A stretch of DNA of 64,000 nt from assembly GCF_029227915.1 (NCBI RefSeq), contig NC_079879.1, forward strand, positions 12,400,001 to 12,464,000. Direction: 5' to 3'. The DNA is from Hydractinia symbiolongicarpus. Its lineage: Eukaryota; Cnidaria; Hydrozoa; Anthoathecata; Hydractiniidae. The translations under genes and the position numbers were made by a program. Below are positions 22,321 through 35,600 of this stretch, piece by piece (positions within the stretch are counted from its first letter, which is position 1; every line of letters begins with the position of its first letter). Under the pieces are notes generated by a model, which was given only the letters and a program-made list of their open reading frames with translations, made no database searches and was not told the origin of the DNA.

Positions 22321-24484
22321 AGGATAAAATCAAATCCTGTAATATGACGTTCTTATATTATATAAAAAGACAGCCACGAAGCTCAATACTTAATTGAAAT
22401 GTTGGCAGTTATAAGGAGATCCTAGCATACCATCACCAACAACAGCTAAATAGACTGGGCGTAAATGGAGAATTACCAGCATAAAAAGAACAAAAAACGA
22501 AAAAAGGAGCAAGAAGGCCTATTGCTCTAAGAACTTCCGCTGTGCAGTTGGATATTAGTTGGATTTTTTAGACTACGTGTTTAAAGAATAAGAAAAACAC
22601 ATATCAACCTTGTATGTTGTACTGCATTTCTCACTCACATATTCAGTGGAATCTTATTTCAGTATCGATGTATTTAATATCAACTTATCAGCATCATTCT
22701 ATTAGATTATATGTTTTTATATAATTCTGAATTCATTTAAGAAAGACTGGAATGTCAAATTGCAGGTACCGATTGTCATAAAATTTTATCACTCACAAGT
22801 TAATCAGCAAAATTTGTGTTGACTTCTTTGTTAACGGATGTAGATCTCAGAATGATTTTTTTTCTGATATTTTGATTAATCAAAACATTCATCAACAGCA
22901 ATTGACTATAAAAATTTTTAAAAGGTATTGCGCATCCGCATAATCCTGTAATTTTCTTTTTACATTTGTTTACTTTAGAAGTATATGGCATGCTTGTTCA
23001 CTACAACAACGCAGCTTTGTGTCTAAAAAAACAATCTCACCCAAGCCATGCTTCATGTTGCGTAACATAAGGAGTTCCGATGATCACTTAAAACGAGAAA
23101 CCATTACCTGTCTGTAAAAGGGGAAAGGGTTTCACGCAATGTATGTCGCTGGAAGCAAGACATTAGACCTAACACGTTGTGAGTGCTGTGAGGGTTTTTT
23201 CCGTGAGCTCTAAGTTAAAAACAACACAAATAAATATTACAGTATTAACAATTACACCAGTGTCATAAGAAATATATTTCTAATGATGGCGAGTAAATTT
23301 AATTTCTCTGCAAAGAAAAATTAGCATCTGTGGACAGCCAAAAAATGCATTAAAATTGATGCTTCGGATTGGATATGGACGGGCGATAAATTAGAATAGT
23401 TATTTTATTTCATTTTTAAAAAATATTCCTCATCTTTTTACAAAATTCAAAACAAAATGAGTTTTATTTTTTCATATTTCCGAAGCTGATATCAGGCTTA
23501 AACGATTAAAAATTAAATTTGCGATACGACGAACGGTTTAATGTATAAAATACGCTACAATATGACTTTAGAACTGTTAATAGGGAGATTAGAAGAAGAA
23601 GAAATTGTCCTATTTTTTTCTGACTACCTTTTAACCGAGTTAGTTTTTTTCAAAAATAATAGGCGAGAAACAGGGTAGAATATTCTATGTACAGATGTTG
23701 TTTAAAAGACAACGTGGTATAAACTCTTTGAAATAAAAAGTCGTGAGGAAAATTAACAAGATTTTTGTCCTATTCAAAGGTTATCAAAGATCAGAAATTA
23801 CTACTTGTCATAGTAAATCTTTCAAGCAGAGCTTTCGAAGTGTTTATGTAAAAATATGAATTATAACAGGATTATCAACACATTGGATAGCTAGGCATCA
23901 ATATATATTTTTTTTTTTTTTGAAAAGATAGCATTCCAGTAAATAAACCAACTATCAGTGATCAACATTGATTCAATCCTTGGATGGCGTTAAGAAACGT
24001 CATTTGACAACGCAGTTTTAAGAAATTGTTGATATATCTCTGTTTTAGCTTCGCTTGTATTATAAATCTGCCATATCTAATTTTTATTGATTCAAAAACT
24101 GCAAACAATACAACGCAATTTGAGTTTCCGTTGCAACCGCTTTAAATTTCGAACTGTTCCTATTTTTTAATCTGCCACTGTAACTGTTAATTATATATAT
24201 CAAAATAAAAATGTGAGTCTATGGAAAGAAAAAAGAGAGTTTGACCTGCCGAACTGAGTTCACACAAAAAGGTGAATTATGTATTAATGCATTTATCTTT
24301 GTTTTGCTAAAATACGCGTTTTAATTATTTTACTAATGCGAATGAACTGCTTACGTGTGTAGTTTTTATCAGATATATGACATGTCAATTGCAGGCATAT
24401 GTGGTGTGTAACATAGATCGTTAATTTTGTCAGATGTTTTTGACACTATAATTGTGTTTGTAAATGGCTAAAATGATTCTGATG
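22321..24484. other. Intergenic AT-rich DNA
   Basis: No supportable gene is seen. The stretch includes a run of T near 23908-23921 and otherwise only short chance frames. Confidence 0.35.
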
Positions 24485-24790
24485 CATTAAAATTCCATAG
24501 TCACGCGTCAAGGAAAACTGAAGATCAGAGTCCACTTACACGAGCTGTCAAGTCTACTTACTTCCTCTGGTTATGTAATATGTTGTCGTGTTACAAAGAT
24601 ATGTCTGGTCGTAAATTTTGTTAATTTTTGCTGAGTTCTTCGACATCATAATTGTTTTTGTTAATTACTATGAGGCATGAAAAATCCATAGTGATGCGGC
24701 TGGAAAATTAAAGATCAGAGTCCATTTACCCCAGCCGTCTTCATTATAACAATTACTTCCTCTGGCTTTGTAATTTCTTAGATCGCAACA
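24485..24790 (+). repeat. ~190-bp repeat, two units
   Basis: Two head-to-tail units start near 24490 and 24685. They match the tandem units at 19725-20150 through CATAGTCACGCGTC, GAAAACTGAAGATCAGAGTC, TACACGAGCTGTC and TATGTAATATG. As in that locus, the repeat lies upstream (plus-strand left) of a peptide-gene copy, so it was probably carried in the early duplication of copies A and B. Confidence 0.5.
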
Positions 24791-25762
24791 GATGACGGCC
24801 TAAAGAGCCATAAAGTATAAGATAAAATCTGAATTTTTTCACATTGCTTTGTTTTTATATCCACTCTTTGAACCCTTAATGAATAATGTGGAAGAAAAGA
24901 AATAATAAAAAAGCCCACATATTTTTACAATCACTATCCCATTCTTTAACTTTCCTAATGACATCGGTTTTATAATTATCTCATGTCCTAAAAAAAATAA
25001 AAAATTTTTCAAGTTTACTTATGAATCGACATCCTGCTCTTCATAAGTAGTTTAAAGTTTATCTACTTTATCCACTGAATTAGATTTCTAAGATTCTTTA
25101 AATGTTTTATCGACTGCTAGATATTTCAAACATTAGAAGTCATCTATTAGATAAAATTTTACGTAATTCATGTTTGTGGTTTATATTTATAAACTTCCAT
25201 TTATACAGAAAAAAATCTATTTTGTCGCAAATACTAGGCTATAATGTCCAGTATATGGAAAAATGACTGACAGGCTATAGTGACCCTGAAGTTAGAGAGA
25301 ATAAGCGGTTGTACTAATAAAATCAAATGAGATATAAGGCGGGGGTTCTGACTATTTAAGTCACTGTGGTGGGAAGCAATTGATGAAGTGTTTATACATT
25401 TTATACATGGTGTTAAGTGCATCTACCCCGACATGAATTCCACAATTTTTAAATAAGATGTAACGATCTACGTTCATATATTCTCTCCTAATAAATATAT
25501 ACTATAAATATAATAATAAAACTGATTTTAATTAATTATATAAAACACTTTTATGCTAAAATTCTAAATTGCAATCAACGCGTATAACTTTCTTCTTTAT
25601 GCCTTATGTTTTAGATTTTATTTATAAAACATTTTATTTATAACGTTAAGCAAAATAATGTTTTATTATTAATTCATCCTCTTGAACTGATTTATTAGTA
25701 ATGTCAAATGATTTGTTACTTGAAAAAAACATTTGACACACCATATCTGCAAGAGATAACGC

Positions 25763-26405
25763 CTACATCGGACTAAACTGATAATTGTTTACGCATCTCT
25801 TTTTGTTAAACATCTTTGAGCATGTTAAACGCTTTGAACACCCACAATCGGCGTCAGTGTCGCATTGATGGAATATTTTCGTACAATAACGCAGCGAAAA
25901 CTTGACCCTTTGTTTCGTCAGTTCAACCTAAACAAAGCAATTAAGACTTATATCGGTACGTGATGGCTTTTGTGCAGAATGTGGGTGTCCTGACAAAGGT
26001 CAGATTGTAAAATGGGCTACGTAAAACGAAACTAATAAATACTTACCAACGCTTTTTCACGCAGTTTTTCAATTTTTCCTTTTTGTTTAAGTATTTCAGA
26101 TAGGTTATTTGATTTTTTGGTTGGAATAGCACAAGCACTCATGAGAATGAGGAAAATGCAGAATAATTCTTGAATCTAAAGACAAATAATGCACCCTATA
26201 TAAATATACAATAATAAATATTTAAACAATAGAAAACTAACGTAGTAGATTAAACATATAAAGCATAAAATAGATACATGACTTGTTGTAAAAGGCTACA
26301 TACAAATCAACATAATTTTTATCCATAGATACTTTTACCTAATAAATGCTTATTCATATTGCGATTTTCATGAGTATAGAAGTCAGGAATTACTAAACTT
26401 ACCAT
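25763..26405 (-). CDS. Secreted six-cysteine (knottin-like) peptide, copy B
   Basis: Same three-exon plan as copy A. The ATG is at 26403-26405 (end of exon 1, followed by GTAAGT). Exon 2 is 26047-26175 (43 codons), with a signal segment of the form IQELFCIFLI and a Lys-rich pro-segment. Exon 3 is 25763-25927, stop TAG. About 98 residues. The six cysteines keep the same spacing as copy A. An extra cysteine lies in the signal exon, within the hydrophobic segment or near its cleavage point. The Cys3-X-Cys4 residue is Gly here and Glu in the others. Exon 3 is otherwise nearly the same as in copy A, while the pro-segment has diverged in length and charge. No frame damage is seen. Confidence 0.8.
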
Positions 26406-26472
26406 TTTTGCGTTTTAATGTTTAGTTTGAAAAGAGCTCTTGATGTATTCTTTTTTCAGTGGGACAGAAGAC

Positions 26473-26639
26473 GACCAGCGCATTCAGTTTTTATTTTATC
26501 GATATTTTATGTATTAAGTCTTCTTAGTGGAATTACTTAAATACTTTGTTATCTATTGTCACTTCCATGATTCGATTCATTAAGGATACAATCAACATCA
26601 GGAAGCGTGGTATCGCCAATTAAATGTAGAAACAATAGG
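26473..26639 (-). promoter_or_regulatory. Promoter block of peptide gene copy B
   Basis: The distal conserved block is at 26576-26639 (TTCATTAAGGATACAATC, then AACATCAGGAAGCGTGGTAT, then ATGTAGAAACAATAGG). The GACCAGCG block is at 26473-26480. Their order and ~100-bp separation match the other copies. Confidence 0.55.
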
Positions 26640-29600
26640 TTGTAAATCAAGTAAACAGGATAAAATCAGACCGTAAAATTTGTTGCTATATAATTAGCAG
26701 TATAAACAACCTATGTTCGGATAGGGGACATGGAAGACAACCACGAAGCAAAATAAGAAAGAAAAATTATATGCATTACAAAAAATGATATAATAATCAC
26801 TTCAATATCGTACGTAACGGTTATTAAGCAGCTTGAATTTTAACCGTGTTCCATTTTTCATGCGCCATACATGTTGCAACTTTTTTGTTTCTACCAAACG
26901 GGGAAAAATTGTCATAGTATCTTTCCACAATTTTGCAAAAGACGAGCGTCGACTTACTTTAGAACAGTTGAACAGTGGGAAACGCAGCAACATATTCGCC
27001 GTAGCAACAATATAATGTAATTTAGTTGCATTAAGACTACACATGAAAGAAACTTTACGGTTTTGTGTAAGTATTGGAATAAAAGCGAAATTTATTTATG
27101 TATCGCTTTTGCAAATGGCGAAACGAGAAACAATAGAACTTAAAACATGTTCTCATTTTACATATTTAAAACGTTGCGTGTGGCTCGTCACGCATAGTTA
27201 CACAAATAACGGAATGTTAGTCAGCATAATCACGTTCGAATGAGGCTAACCCCTTCCTTAATTAGTTTAAAAGCTTTTTTCACAAATATCAATTCGCATA
27301 ATTTTTTTAAAAAGCCTTCAGGTTAAAATTGTTCTTAATGTTCTTTTCAAGCGCACTAAGACTTAAGAGAAAAAGATTAGAAACGAGGAAAAACAGATGC
27401 ATCGTAAGACAATGAAAACAGTCACACGAAAATTGCATGATTATAAAAGCTAAGACGAATAGAACATACCTTTGGATAATGTTTGAGTATAACGTTAAAT
27501 AACGTTCGTAGACTATTCAATCTCAAAGGAATCAACACAGGAATTTTTTTTCTGAAAGTATGTTGACAATGGTCTGATGACAAAATTGTACAATACCACA
27601 TACGTAAGTCTCTCAATCATGGCAAATTCACGAGAAATAACAACGAACAATCAAATTATCCCTGCCAACTGAGTAAAGAAATTTTAATTGATAACACACG
27701 TATTTACAAATTCTTTAACATCCTGAGCTGTTAGTTTTAATTGACATAATAAGAGAGTTGCAGCATTTATTCTACTTGCTGTCTGGACAATGTAAAGGTT
27801 TTGTCCTAAGTTCTACAAGAAAAGTTCAATTATTTGTAATGAAGTTCCAGTGATTACTTTCGGTTTAAATACTTATTTATTAAATATTTTTCACTTTGAA
27901 ATCCATTTTAAGAGAGAATGAATTTTTTTACAGGATCATGATCAGTATAAAAGATTTATCAAAGGATAAAAATGTGAGAAATTATATCCATTACCAAAAA
28001 ATAAACGATGCGGGACAAAATTCAAAACGTATGCTGAACGACCAGGACAAACACTTTTGTTAAGCATGGAAATTAAAGATCATAAAAATGTATTAACAAA
28101 AACCATAGGACTTACAAGAGCAGGAATTAGTGGTTGTGTATACATTAGGTATCAGGCAATGAACATTTCACTCTTCAGTGCAAGACAAAAACGTTTAGTC
28201 CAAGGAAATGATCTAGTTTTTAGCTTACCAATTTTACCTTATTAGGTAAGGGCTTTTTCTCTCTTGTAGAGGTAATTTTTGGGGATTATTCTTTTAGGGT
28301 AATTTATGGCAACCAAAAAGAATTTAATATCGCTCAGTATTTTCATAATCTAAAATATTTGGTCTGTAAATCATTATTTTGATCTGCAAAATCGGTGTAT
28401 TAAAAATGCGCTCTTAAAAAATAAGTCGAAATAATAAATGATCAATAATTGCAAAAAATACTGTTTACAAAGTAAATATTTCAGTTTAACCCTCTATTTG
28501 CTATGAGGCATTACTATGATATTTGCTTATATTTATCTATTAGACAACTCATACTAAATGTTTAGGGTCCACACCACTCAGAGCCTTGGTTTTTGGCCAT
28601 TTCTCGAAACTAACCTTTATATGTCTATGAAATACTTATAATCAGGAAAATATAGAAACCTTTGTTAGAATTATATTTTGAACAGGAGAAGTACTAGACA
28701 ACTTTAGTATATCAAGGTAGCTCTTCTGTAATGTTTGGACGTGTGTTTGGAAAAACTTGCTTTTTATGGGATTTTTTTATGATATCAGTCCCGTCGACAC
28801 ACAAAAACTTTTTTACAGAATTTGTTTACCTGTTGCCTCAGAACAGCTTGAAAATTTAATAAAAATAATATATTGGATTGGTTGAACACATCTGTTGGTC
28901 AAGTTTTAAGGAATTATTTCTAATTTGATCCTAGGTATTCCGTAGTAACCCACGCAGGAGATGACGTCAGTTTTTTCTATCATTTAACAAGTTTTTTGCC
29001 TGAAACTTTTAGGTGAATTGCAATGAATTCGTTTATTTTGAAATAGTATTGACGCCAACCGACCCTATGTACGTTACTACGTAATGCTAAAATGGCACCT
29101 TTTCCGTTTAACAAATGAGAAGAAAAAACATCCTCTTTATTACTATGCCGGTAATAACCCATGTTCTGTAAGAAAATAAATTAGAAAATTTACATAGGAA
29201 CAAGCGCCTACTCGTCGTCTAACCTTTATAGTTAAGGAGAAAGCCGTATACCAACAATTTCACACCTTACTTGGTATGTCCAGTTATACAAAAGTTACGT
29301 AACATTTGACATAAGGAATTTGCTAGTATGTCTGTTAAATTGATGCAAAGCCAGCTACATGTCCAAAATTTCTAAAAGTCGATAACTACTAAATTAAAGC
29401 TAAAAGTCATGGTGGCCAGCATGCAGTTCTATATTCACCTCAAATGCTATGATTGTAAGCTGAAAAATACAACAAAACAATATACAAAAACCTTTCGCAG
29501 GAGATATGTAAAGCTTTTAGAATGTAAATTCAGTCAAAGTGAACAGCCAAGAAGTCAAGAGAAATTATGGATAGTAAGCTTGTTACTAATAAAAATTAAA

Positions 29601-29850
29601 ACAAAAGATGTAGCGAGAAACAATTAGAGTGGGATACAAAAAAATTATTGACATGTTTTGGCTACAATCATAGAACTTGCTATATAGCAATGCAAAAAGA
29701 CTTTTGAAATCACCTGTATTTTTAGTTTAATGTCATATTATTCATATTTAACTATCCGAAACACCCACATTCTGTACAAAAAACCTCACGTACCAAGATA
29801 ACGGAGGTAAAACTCTCTATATTTTGTAATTTTATAGCTTAGGTTAAGTG
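26640..29850. other. Intergenic; start of duplicated segment
   Basis: No gene recognised. Blocks at about 27650-28250 (for example TTTTAATTGATAACACA and TATTAGGTAT/CAGGCAATGAACATTT) recur at about 34680-35380. The region near 28935-29330 (TAGTAACCCACGC, TTCACACCTTACTTGGTATG) recurs near 36740-37100. These mark an old ~7-8 kb segmental duplication. Confidence 0.45.
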
Positions 29851-29950
29851 TGCGAAACAAAGGGTCAACTTTTCAATACGTCACTGTAAAAAAATATTTC
29901 GTCAATACGATACTGACACTGATTGTGAATGTGTAACGCGTTTTTGATTT
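29851..29950 (+). pseudogene. Relic of the peptide Cys-rich exon, inverted, copy 1
   Basis: The plus strand carries a recognisable remnant of exon 3 of the peptide genes, in opposite orientation to the five intact copies. It starts near GCGAAACAAAGGGTCAA, keeps GTCACTGTAAAAAAATATTT, then a degraded centre, and hits an in-frame TGA soon after GTAACGCG. The second cysteine codon has changed to TAC. No signal exon is found next to it. It is therefore a decayed fragment. Confidence 0.65.
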
Positions 29951-31606
29951 TTCAAGTGTTTAGCCAAAAAAGATATGCAAGCAGCTATCAATTGAGTCTT
30001 TAGTTTGTAGCATGCATCCATTCGCAATGCGTAGTAAGATTTTAAATTTATGCATACTGTTCACGCTTGTAACAATCACAGGTGTAATATAGTTAAAACG
30101 TTATTACTATTACAAACGACGGAGTGAAGATTTTTATTATCCCGCGTGTAGATATACATTTACAGTCTGTGCTGGATAAGTGGAACATCTATGGGACCAG
30201 CGAGAATAATTTCATTTATCGAATCTTCTACTTATCGATTTTTTGAGCAAATGAGTCATTTACGGGTCGATTCTCAAAACGAAAGAAAAAAGAATAGTAT
30301 GGAAATTTAAAAGACAAAGTAAGCCTAACAAAACAATTTTCAATCTTTTTTCTTTTTCTATTTCTAAACTTCACAAGAAAAATAAACTTAAATTGTAGTA
30401 TGCTTCCAGTTTTTGGATAATTCGCTTTCTATCATCGCCGTAATTGTTATGGTACAAGGCCGAACTTTTTCAAATTCCATATTAAAACTGAAGTTCTTAA
30501 TAGTTCTTAATACCTCTTGATATTTCACTTCTTAATTGCGTTGAAGAAGGCTTTTCAAGGTCTACTTTGATGTCAATACATCCTTTTTCGTCATCTTCTA
30601 CTGCTCTGACTGCCTCCTTGTCTTCACAAACCGTTGCAAGGATCGACTCGTCGGTAAAACAGGTTTTATTACAGTAATGTTATCATCAGGATTCGCATAC
30701 TCTTCTGGAATAACGTTGACGTGAACTCAAATGACGCCAAGAAATTTTAATTTATCATGTTGCTTCTTGATTCAACTTGGTGTTACCCTAAAATGCAGTA
30801 TTTGTCGATTTTACTGTAGCAAGCCTTCGCTTGGATGCCTGCGCTGCTGCAATTTTAAAATGTGATAAGCCATGTTGGTTTGCATTTTTTGTTTGTAAAA
30901 TCAAATTTTTTGCCATGAAAACGCGTAAAGATAATTTGAACGTTCTTTAAACATTTGCGGAAGAGGTTCCATTTACTATATATATGTCTCATTGAACCAG
31001 AAAAATGGTTTCACTTATTAAAAGTTCCACTTATCAAGGGTTCCACTTATTCGACTTAAAGAACAGCCAATTCATAAAGCAAATCCAAGGGACCAAGAAA
31101 ACTTGTTCCATGTAGTGAAAAATTACGCTCACATATTCTCTGATAATAAATAATACTATAAATATAATCAATAAATAGTTATATATAAGTTATAGTGCTA
31201 AGTCCTAAACTGCGATCAACGCATTTAAATAATGAAAAGTTTTTCTTTATTCCTCTTTTAGACTTTATGTTTATAATCGGTAAAGCATTTTACCATTAGT
31301 CTTTGCCGTTGATTCAATTAATTTATACTTTCGAATTGTTTTGTTACTATTACTATGTCAATAAATAACTATACAAAAATTATCATGTTTAAATTCTAAA
31401 TTGCGATCAACACGTTTTAATATTAATAGTCCCGTTAAAGTCCTTCTTTCTTCCTCTTCCTTCGACTAAATCTATTTTTATATTTTACTTATAAAAAAAA
31501 TCGGTGAAGCATTTTACCACTTTTACCACTTTTAATCAATTTATGCGTTCCAGTTGTTTCGTTACTTGATAACGATTGGTGATAACTTGACAACAAGAGA
31601 TAAAGT
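29951..31606. other. Intergenic; 3' flank of copy C
   Basis: No gene is seen. The flank of the copy C gene contains two diverged versions of the conserved downstream block (around 31130-31225 and 31360-31410, each with TGCGATCAACRC), whereas the other copies show one. A local duplication in the 3' region is likely. Confidence 0.45.
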
Positions 31607-32379
31607 TTACATTGGATCCAGTTGATAATTGTTTACGCATCTCTTTTTGTTTAATATATTGGAGCATGTCAAACGTTTCGAACACTCGCAATCAGCATCT
31701 GTATCGCATTGATGAAATATCTTTTTACAGTGACGTAGCGAAAACTTGACTTTTTCTTTAGTTAGTTCTATCTAGAAAAAACAATGCACGAAATTTATCT
31801 TGGTGGTAATTCCACACAACCAGTCGTAATTCGTTCGACATTTTTTTAAGGATTTAGAATGTATGCTGCCGACTTTATACTAGGTATTTGCTGGACACTT
31901 ATACAAGAAATCAGATTGTATGCTAGTGTTTAACAAAAAAAGGTTAATTTTGCACAAAGGTAAACAAACAGTTCTTGCAGAGAGCTTTTAAAATTGGAGG
32001 GGTATTTAAAAATCCATGCTTCACGACTTATAGTACTTACCAATGCTTTTTCGCCAAGTTTCTTAATTTTCCATAAGCCATTGGACTTTTTAGTTGGAAC
32101 AGCATGAGTACTCATTACGATGAATAAGACGAACAACAGTTCTTTGATCTAAAGAGTAGCGTATAATTAGGATAGGCGACTGCAGTTTTACCCACAAGAA
32201 ATTAACTTAGTCTTCAAATTAGCCTGCAACATCTTAGGATTCGCCTGACATCTACCCAGCAAAAAAAGTTTGAACAGAAAGAGAAATACAACAACTATCA
32301 GATGGAGTTTTGGTGCACACGTAAAGATTTCAGGCAATTGTTTATTATTATAACATAGTATATTTCCTAAACATACCAT
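31607..32379 (-). CDS. Secreted six-cysteine (knottin-like) peptide, copy C
   Basis: ATG at 32377-32379 at the end of exon 1 (followed by GTATGT). Exon 2 is 32041-32148 (36 codons) with a signal segment of the form IKELLFVLFI and a basic pro-segment. Exon 3 is 31607-31771, stop TAA. All joins are phase 0; about 91 residues. It keeps the C-X6-C-X5-C-X1-C-X5-C-X8-C framework. With D and E it forms a subgroup with a shorter signal/pro exon and with LTKEKV instead of LTKQRV at the beginning of exon 3. The C-terminal tail after the last Cys is VNNYQLDPM, close to that of D. Confidence 0.8.
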
Positions 32380-32449
32380 TTTGGTTTTTTTGTTGTCTGC
32401 GTGTGGTAGCAAGATTTTCTTCTTAGTTATTGTTTTTAGAGTAGAAGGC

Positions 32450-32602
32450 GACCAGCGCTTTCAATGTCATACCAATTTTGTATTGCATGTTGAAGTTTAA
32501 AGTATTTATTCACTTTGTTACCTATTGTCACTTCCATTGTTCATTAAGGATACAATCAATATCAGGAAGTGTCGTATTGCTAATTAAATGTGGAAACAAT
32601 AG
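32450..32602 (-). promoter_or_regulatory. Promoter block of peptide gene copy C
   Basis: Distal block at 32540-32602 (TTCATTAAGGATACAATC, ATCAGGAAGTGTCGTATTG, AATTAAATGTGGAAACAATAG); GACCAGCG block at 32450-32457. Here the RUNX-like core reads TGTCGT rather than TGTGGT, the only copy with that change. Confidence 0.55.
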
Positions 32603-35600
32603 TTTGTTAATCATGTAAAAAGTATTAAATCATGTCCTCTGACTTCAATGTTCTTAATATTTGCGGTGTACGCAATCTTGACAGAGGATATTGGAAAGTA
32701 CCACAAAATGAGCAGAGTGAATCAACGTTTTTTCGCCAATCTTCCGACAAAAGACTATTTTGCTATACCGTATTGTTATGTCATCCAATGATGACATAAT
32801 CGTTTTAGCATGCACGGTTTTTATAAGCAACATTTTATAATCATTTAAGGTTGTATCCCCGCTTGAAGTAAGTAAATAAAATCGGATAAAGCCAGGGTTA
32901 AAAAAAACAATAGATTTTGATAGGTCTTAAAATTATGTAAGTTTCATAAGAAAACTTGAGTAAAAATAAAGTTTGACTTCGATAAACATACTAGCCAAGG
33001 ACGGAAAAAGCAAGCACTCAAACTAAAAGTGCACAGTCAACAGTTAACAAATAAGCAAGATTTATGCTTTACACGAGGGCAACATCAACCCTTAACAAAA
33101 ATCTTTATTGCTAATAGAAAAGGGATTCCAATTTGATTTAATTAATTTCGAAAACGAAACGCTGGCATTGGTAATCTAGAGCTTTTATTTCATGTCGAGG
33201 AGCGGCGAAGAGAGATGAAGTCTGTAGATAATGATTTTTTTGTAACTAAATTCCTTGGGTTGATAGTCGAGGTTACCTTCGTGTGTGGAGTAAAAAGAAG
33301 TGGATTTATTTCAAGCATTCCAAGCAATTCCAGTGTTAATTGAAACGTTTGTTACAGTAGAATTGGAAGTATTCGAAATTGGGTATTAGACCTCATCTGG
33401 TTAGAAATGGCCTAAATTTCTCTGAAGGCAAATATTAATAAGTAATATTTATTTATATTATATTTCACAAACAACTAAGTAATATAATGAAAATTGACAA
33501 GAAATTGTTTTAAATCTAAATTACACACTTATCAAACCACACAAACAAGCTTTTCTAACAACTGTAGGACAAAAATGTTAAGTAAAAAGAAGGGTCAAGT
33601 AGACAACAAACTTGATTTTTATATGCAACACAAATTCTCTATTACTCTATTTTTTACGTATTCACTATTTTCATGGCTTTGTATCATGGACTTAATTGCC
33701 ATTTATATCAAACTTAAAATTTGCAAAAAAATAGCAGTAACGAAACACAGCAGAAAAATGATATGACGTACTAAAAACGCTTACAATTAGAAAGATTGTG
33801 GGTGGATAATAACAGTCACAAAGGTATACCTTTACCTGTTACCTATAACGTCATAAGAATTAACATTCCTTACGTTGTCTTGAGACAAAAAAATACCAAA
33901 TGCAATTATGAATTTGCGTAAACATTCAATGTGGAGTTTTCTTTAAATTTCCTTTAAAACTGGTTCATGATGAATCTTTCCAAGACAAACTTGAAGAATG
34001 CTACGAGCTTAGCACATAGCAAAGTTATTACCTATCCAATGAGTTGGAAAATTTAGATGACATCATAAAATTGAAAACATTTTTTGACAGCCTAACATAT
34101 CAGATTTCTTAATCGTTAAGTACATAACTTTGATTGCAACATTTACTGTCGTTACTGAGTAGACATTTGCTCCTCAGACAAACGTCTTTGTTCTTCAGTC
34201 TAAATGAATTAAAAGTGCCAATTTTTTTATTCTCGTGCGCTGCATAAAATGCTTGATGTAAACAAAGAAGGACCGATACATAAAATAAACCCTCATTTCC
34301 CTAACTGTCTTTTTGTTGGAAAACAAAAACAATTGATGTCCTTTACTAAAAAACAATTACTTATCTGCCCAAATTTGTCATCCCTAAGAGTATGTAGAGG
34401 AGGTCAAAATTGGGGCCAACGAATTTTCTCCTTTTTCGAGATCTATAACAAAAAAATTAAAAATTGCTCGCTCTTTTTGTCGGCTAAAATCCTTTGTCGG
34501 CTCTATGTGAGCAAGATTTAGACCGACAAGGTTTAACCCGAGGTGTGCTTTATTCGCAGAAAATGGTTTGTCAGTATAACAAAAAATGGAGCATTATTTC
34601 GAGAAAACCATTTTAATTTAATAATTTGTTATCACTATTACCATCGGCGCGGGGCACTGGGTAGATAATTTACTATGAACAATCAAATTACACCTTGCGG
34701 CTGAATAAAGAAATTTTAATTGATAACACAACCATTTACACATTCTTTATAATCCTAAGTTATTAGTTTCAATTGACAAGATCCTAAGTTATTAGTTTCA
34801 ATTGACAAGATAAGACGGTTGCAACATTTCTTATGGTTGCTGTCTGGACAATGTACAGGTTTTGTCTTTAGTACTTCAATTGTTTGTAATGATGTTTCGG
34901 TGACTATACTGGCCATAATCTTTGCTCTCAAATAGAAGAGAAGAACTGTTTTACAGGATCTTAATCACCATATCGAAATTGTTTATCAAAGGACAAAGAT
35001 GCAATAAAAATCCATTATCGAAAAATAAGCAACGGACAAAATTAAAAACACGCTCTAAACGTCAAGCTTAAATTTGAAATGCTCTTCTTCTAAAATCTAC
35101 TCGCTAAACAACCAGGATAAATATATTTGTTAACAAGCTTCAAGCTTGCTTTAGTGAGGCGACAAGTGTATTTATTGTATTGTCTAGATACCAACAGCCA
35201 AAGGAAATATATAGCTGTACGTTATGGGAATTAAAGGTGCACGAGCATAAACAATGTGTTAACAAAATTTCACGGTCTTACAGAAGCAGAAATTATTGCC
35301 TGTCTACATATTGGGTATCAGGCAATGAACATTTTTCTCTTCAGTTTCAGAGAGAGAGAAAAAAATGTCTGTTGCAGCTCTAAAAGGGTGACTAGGGGAT
35401 GGGAGTAATTTATGACAACCAAAAAGCATTTAATATTGATCAGTATCTACATAATCTAAAATATCTGGTCTGAAATTTTTGTCTGCAAAATAGGTGATTA
35501 AAAATGCACTCTCCAAAAAGATAAGTCTAAACAATGAGTGATCAATGACTACAAAAAATACGGCTTACTACAAAGTAAATGTTTTAGTTTTCCCCTCTTT

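Noticed and set aside
26802-27044. Overlapping 60-80 codon frames on both strands.
   Set aside because: No domain, no splice context and not preserved in the duplicated segment; likely chance.
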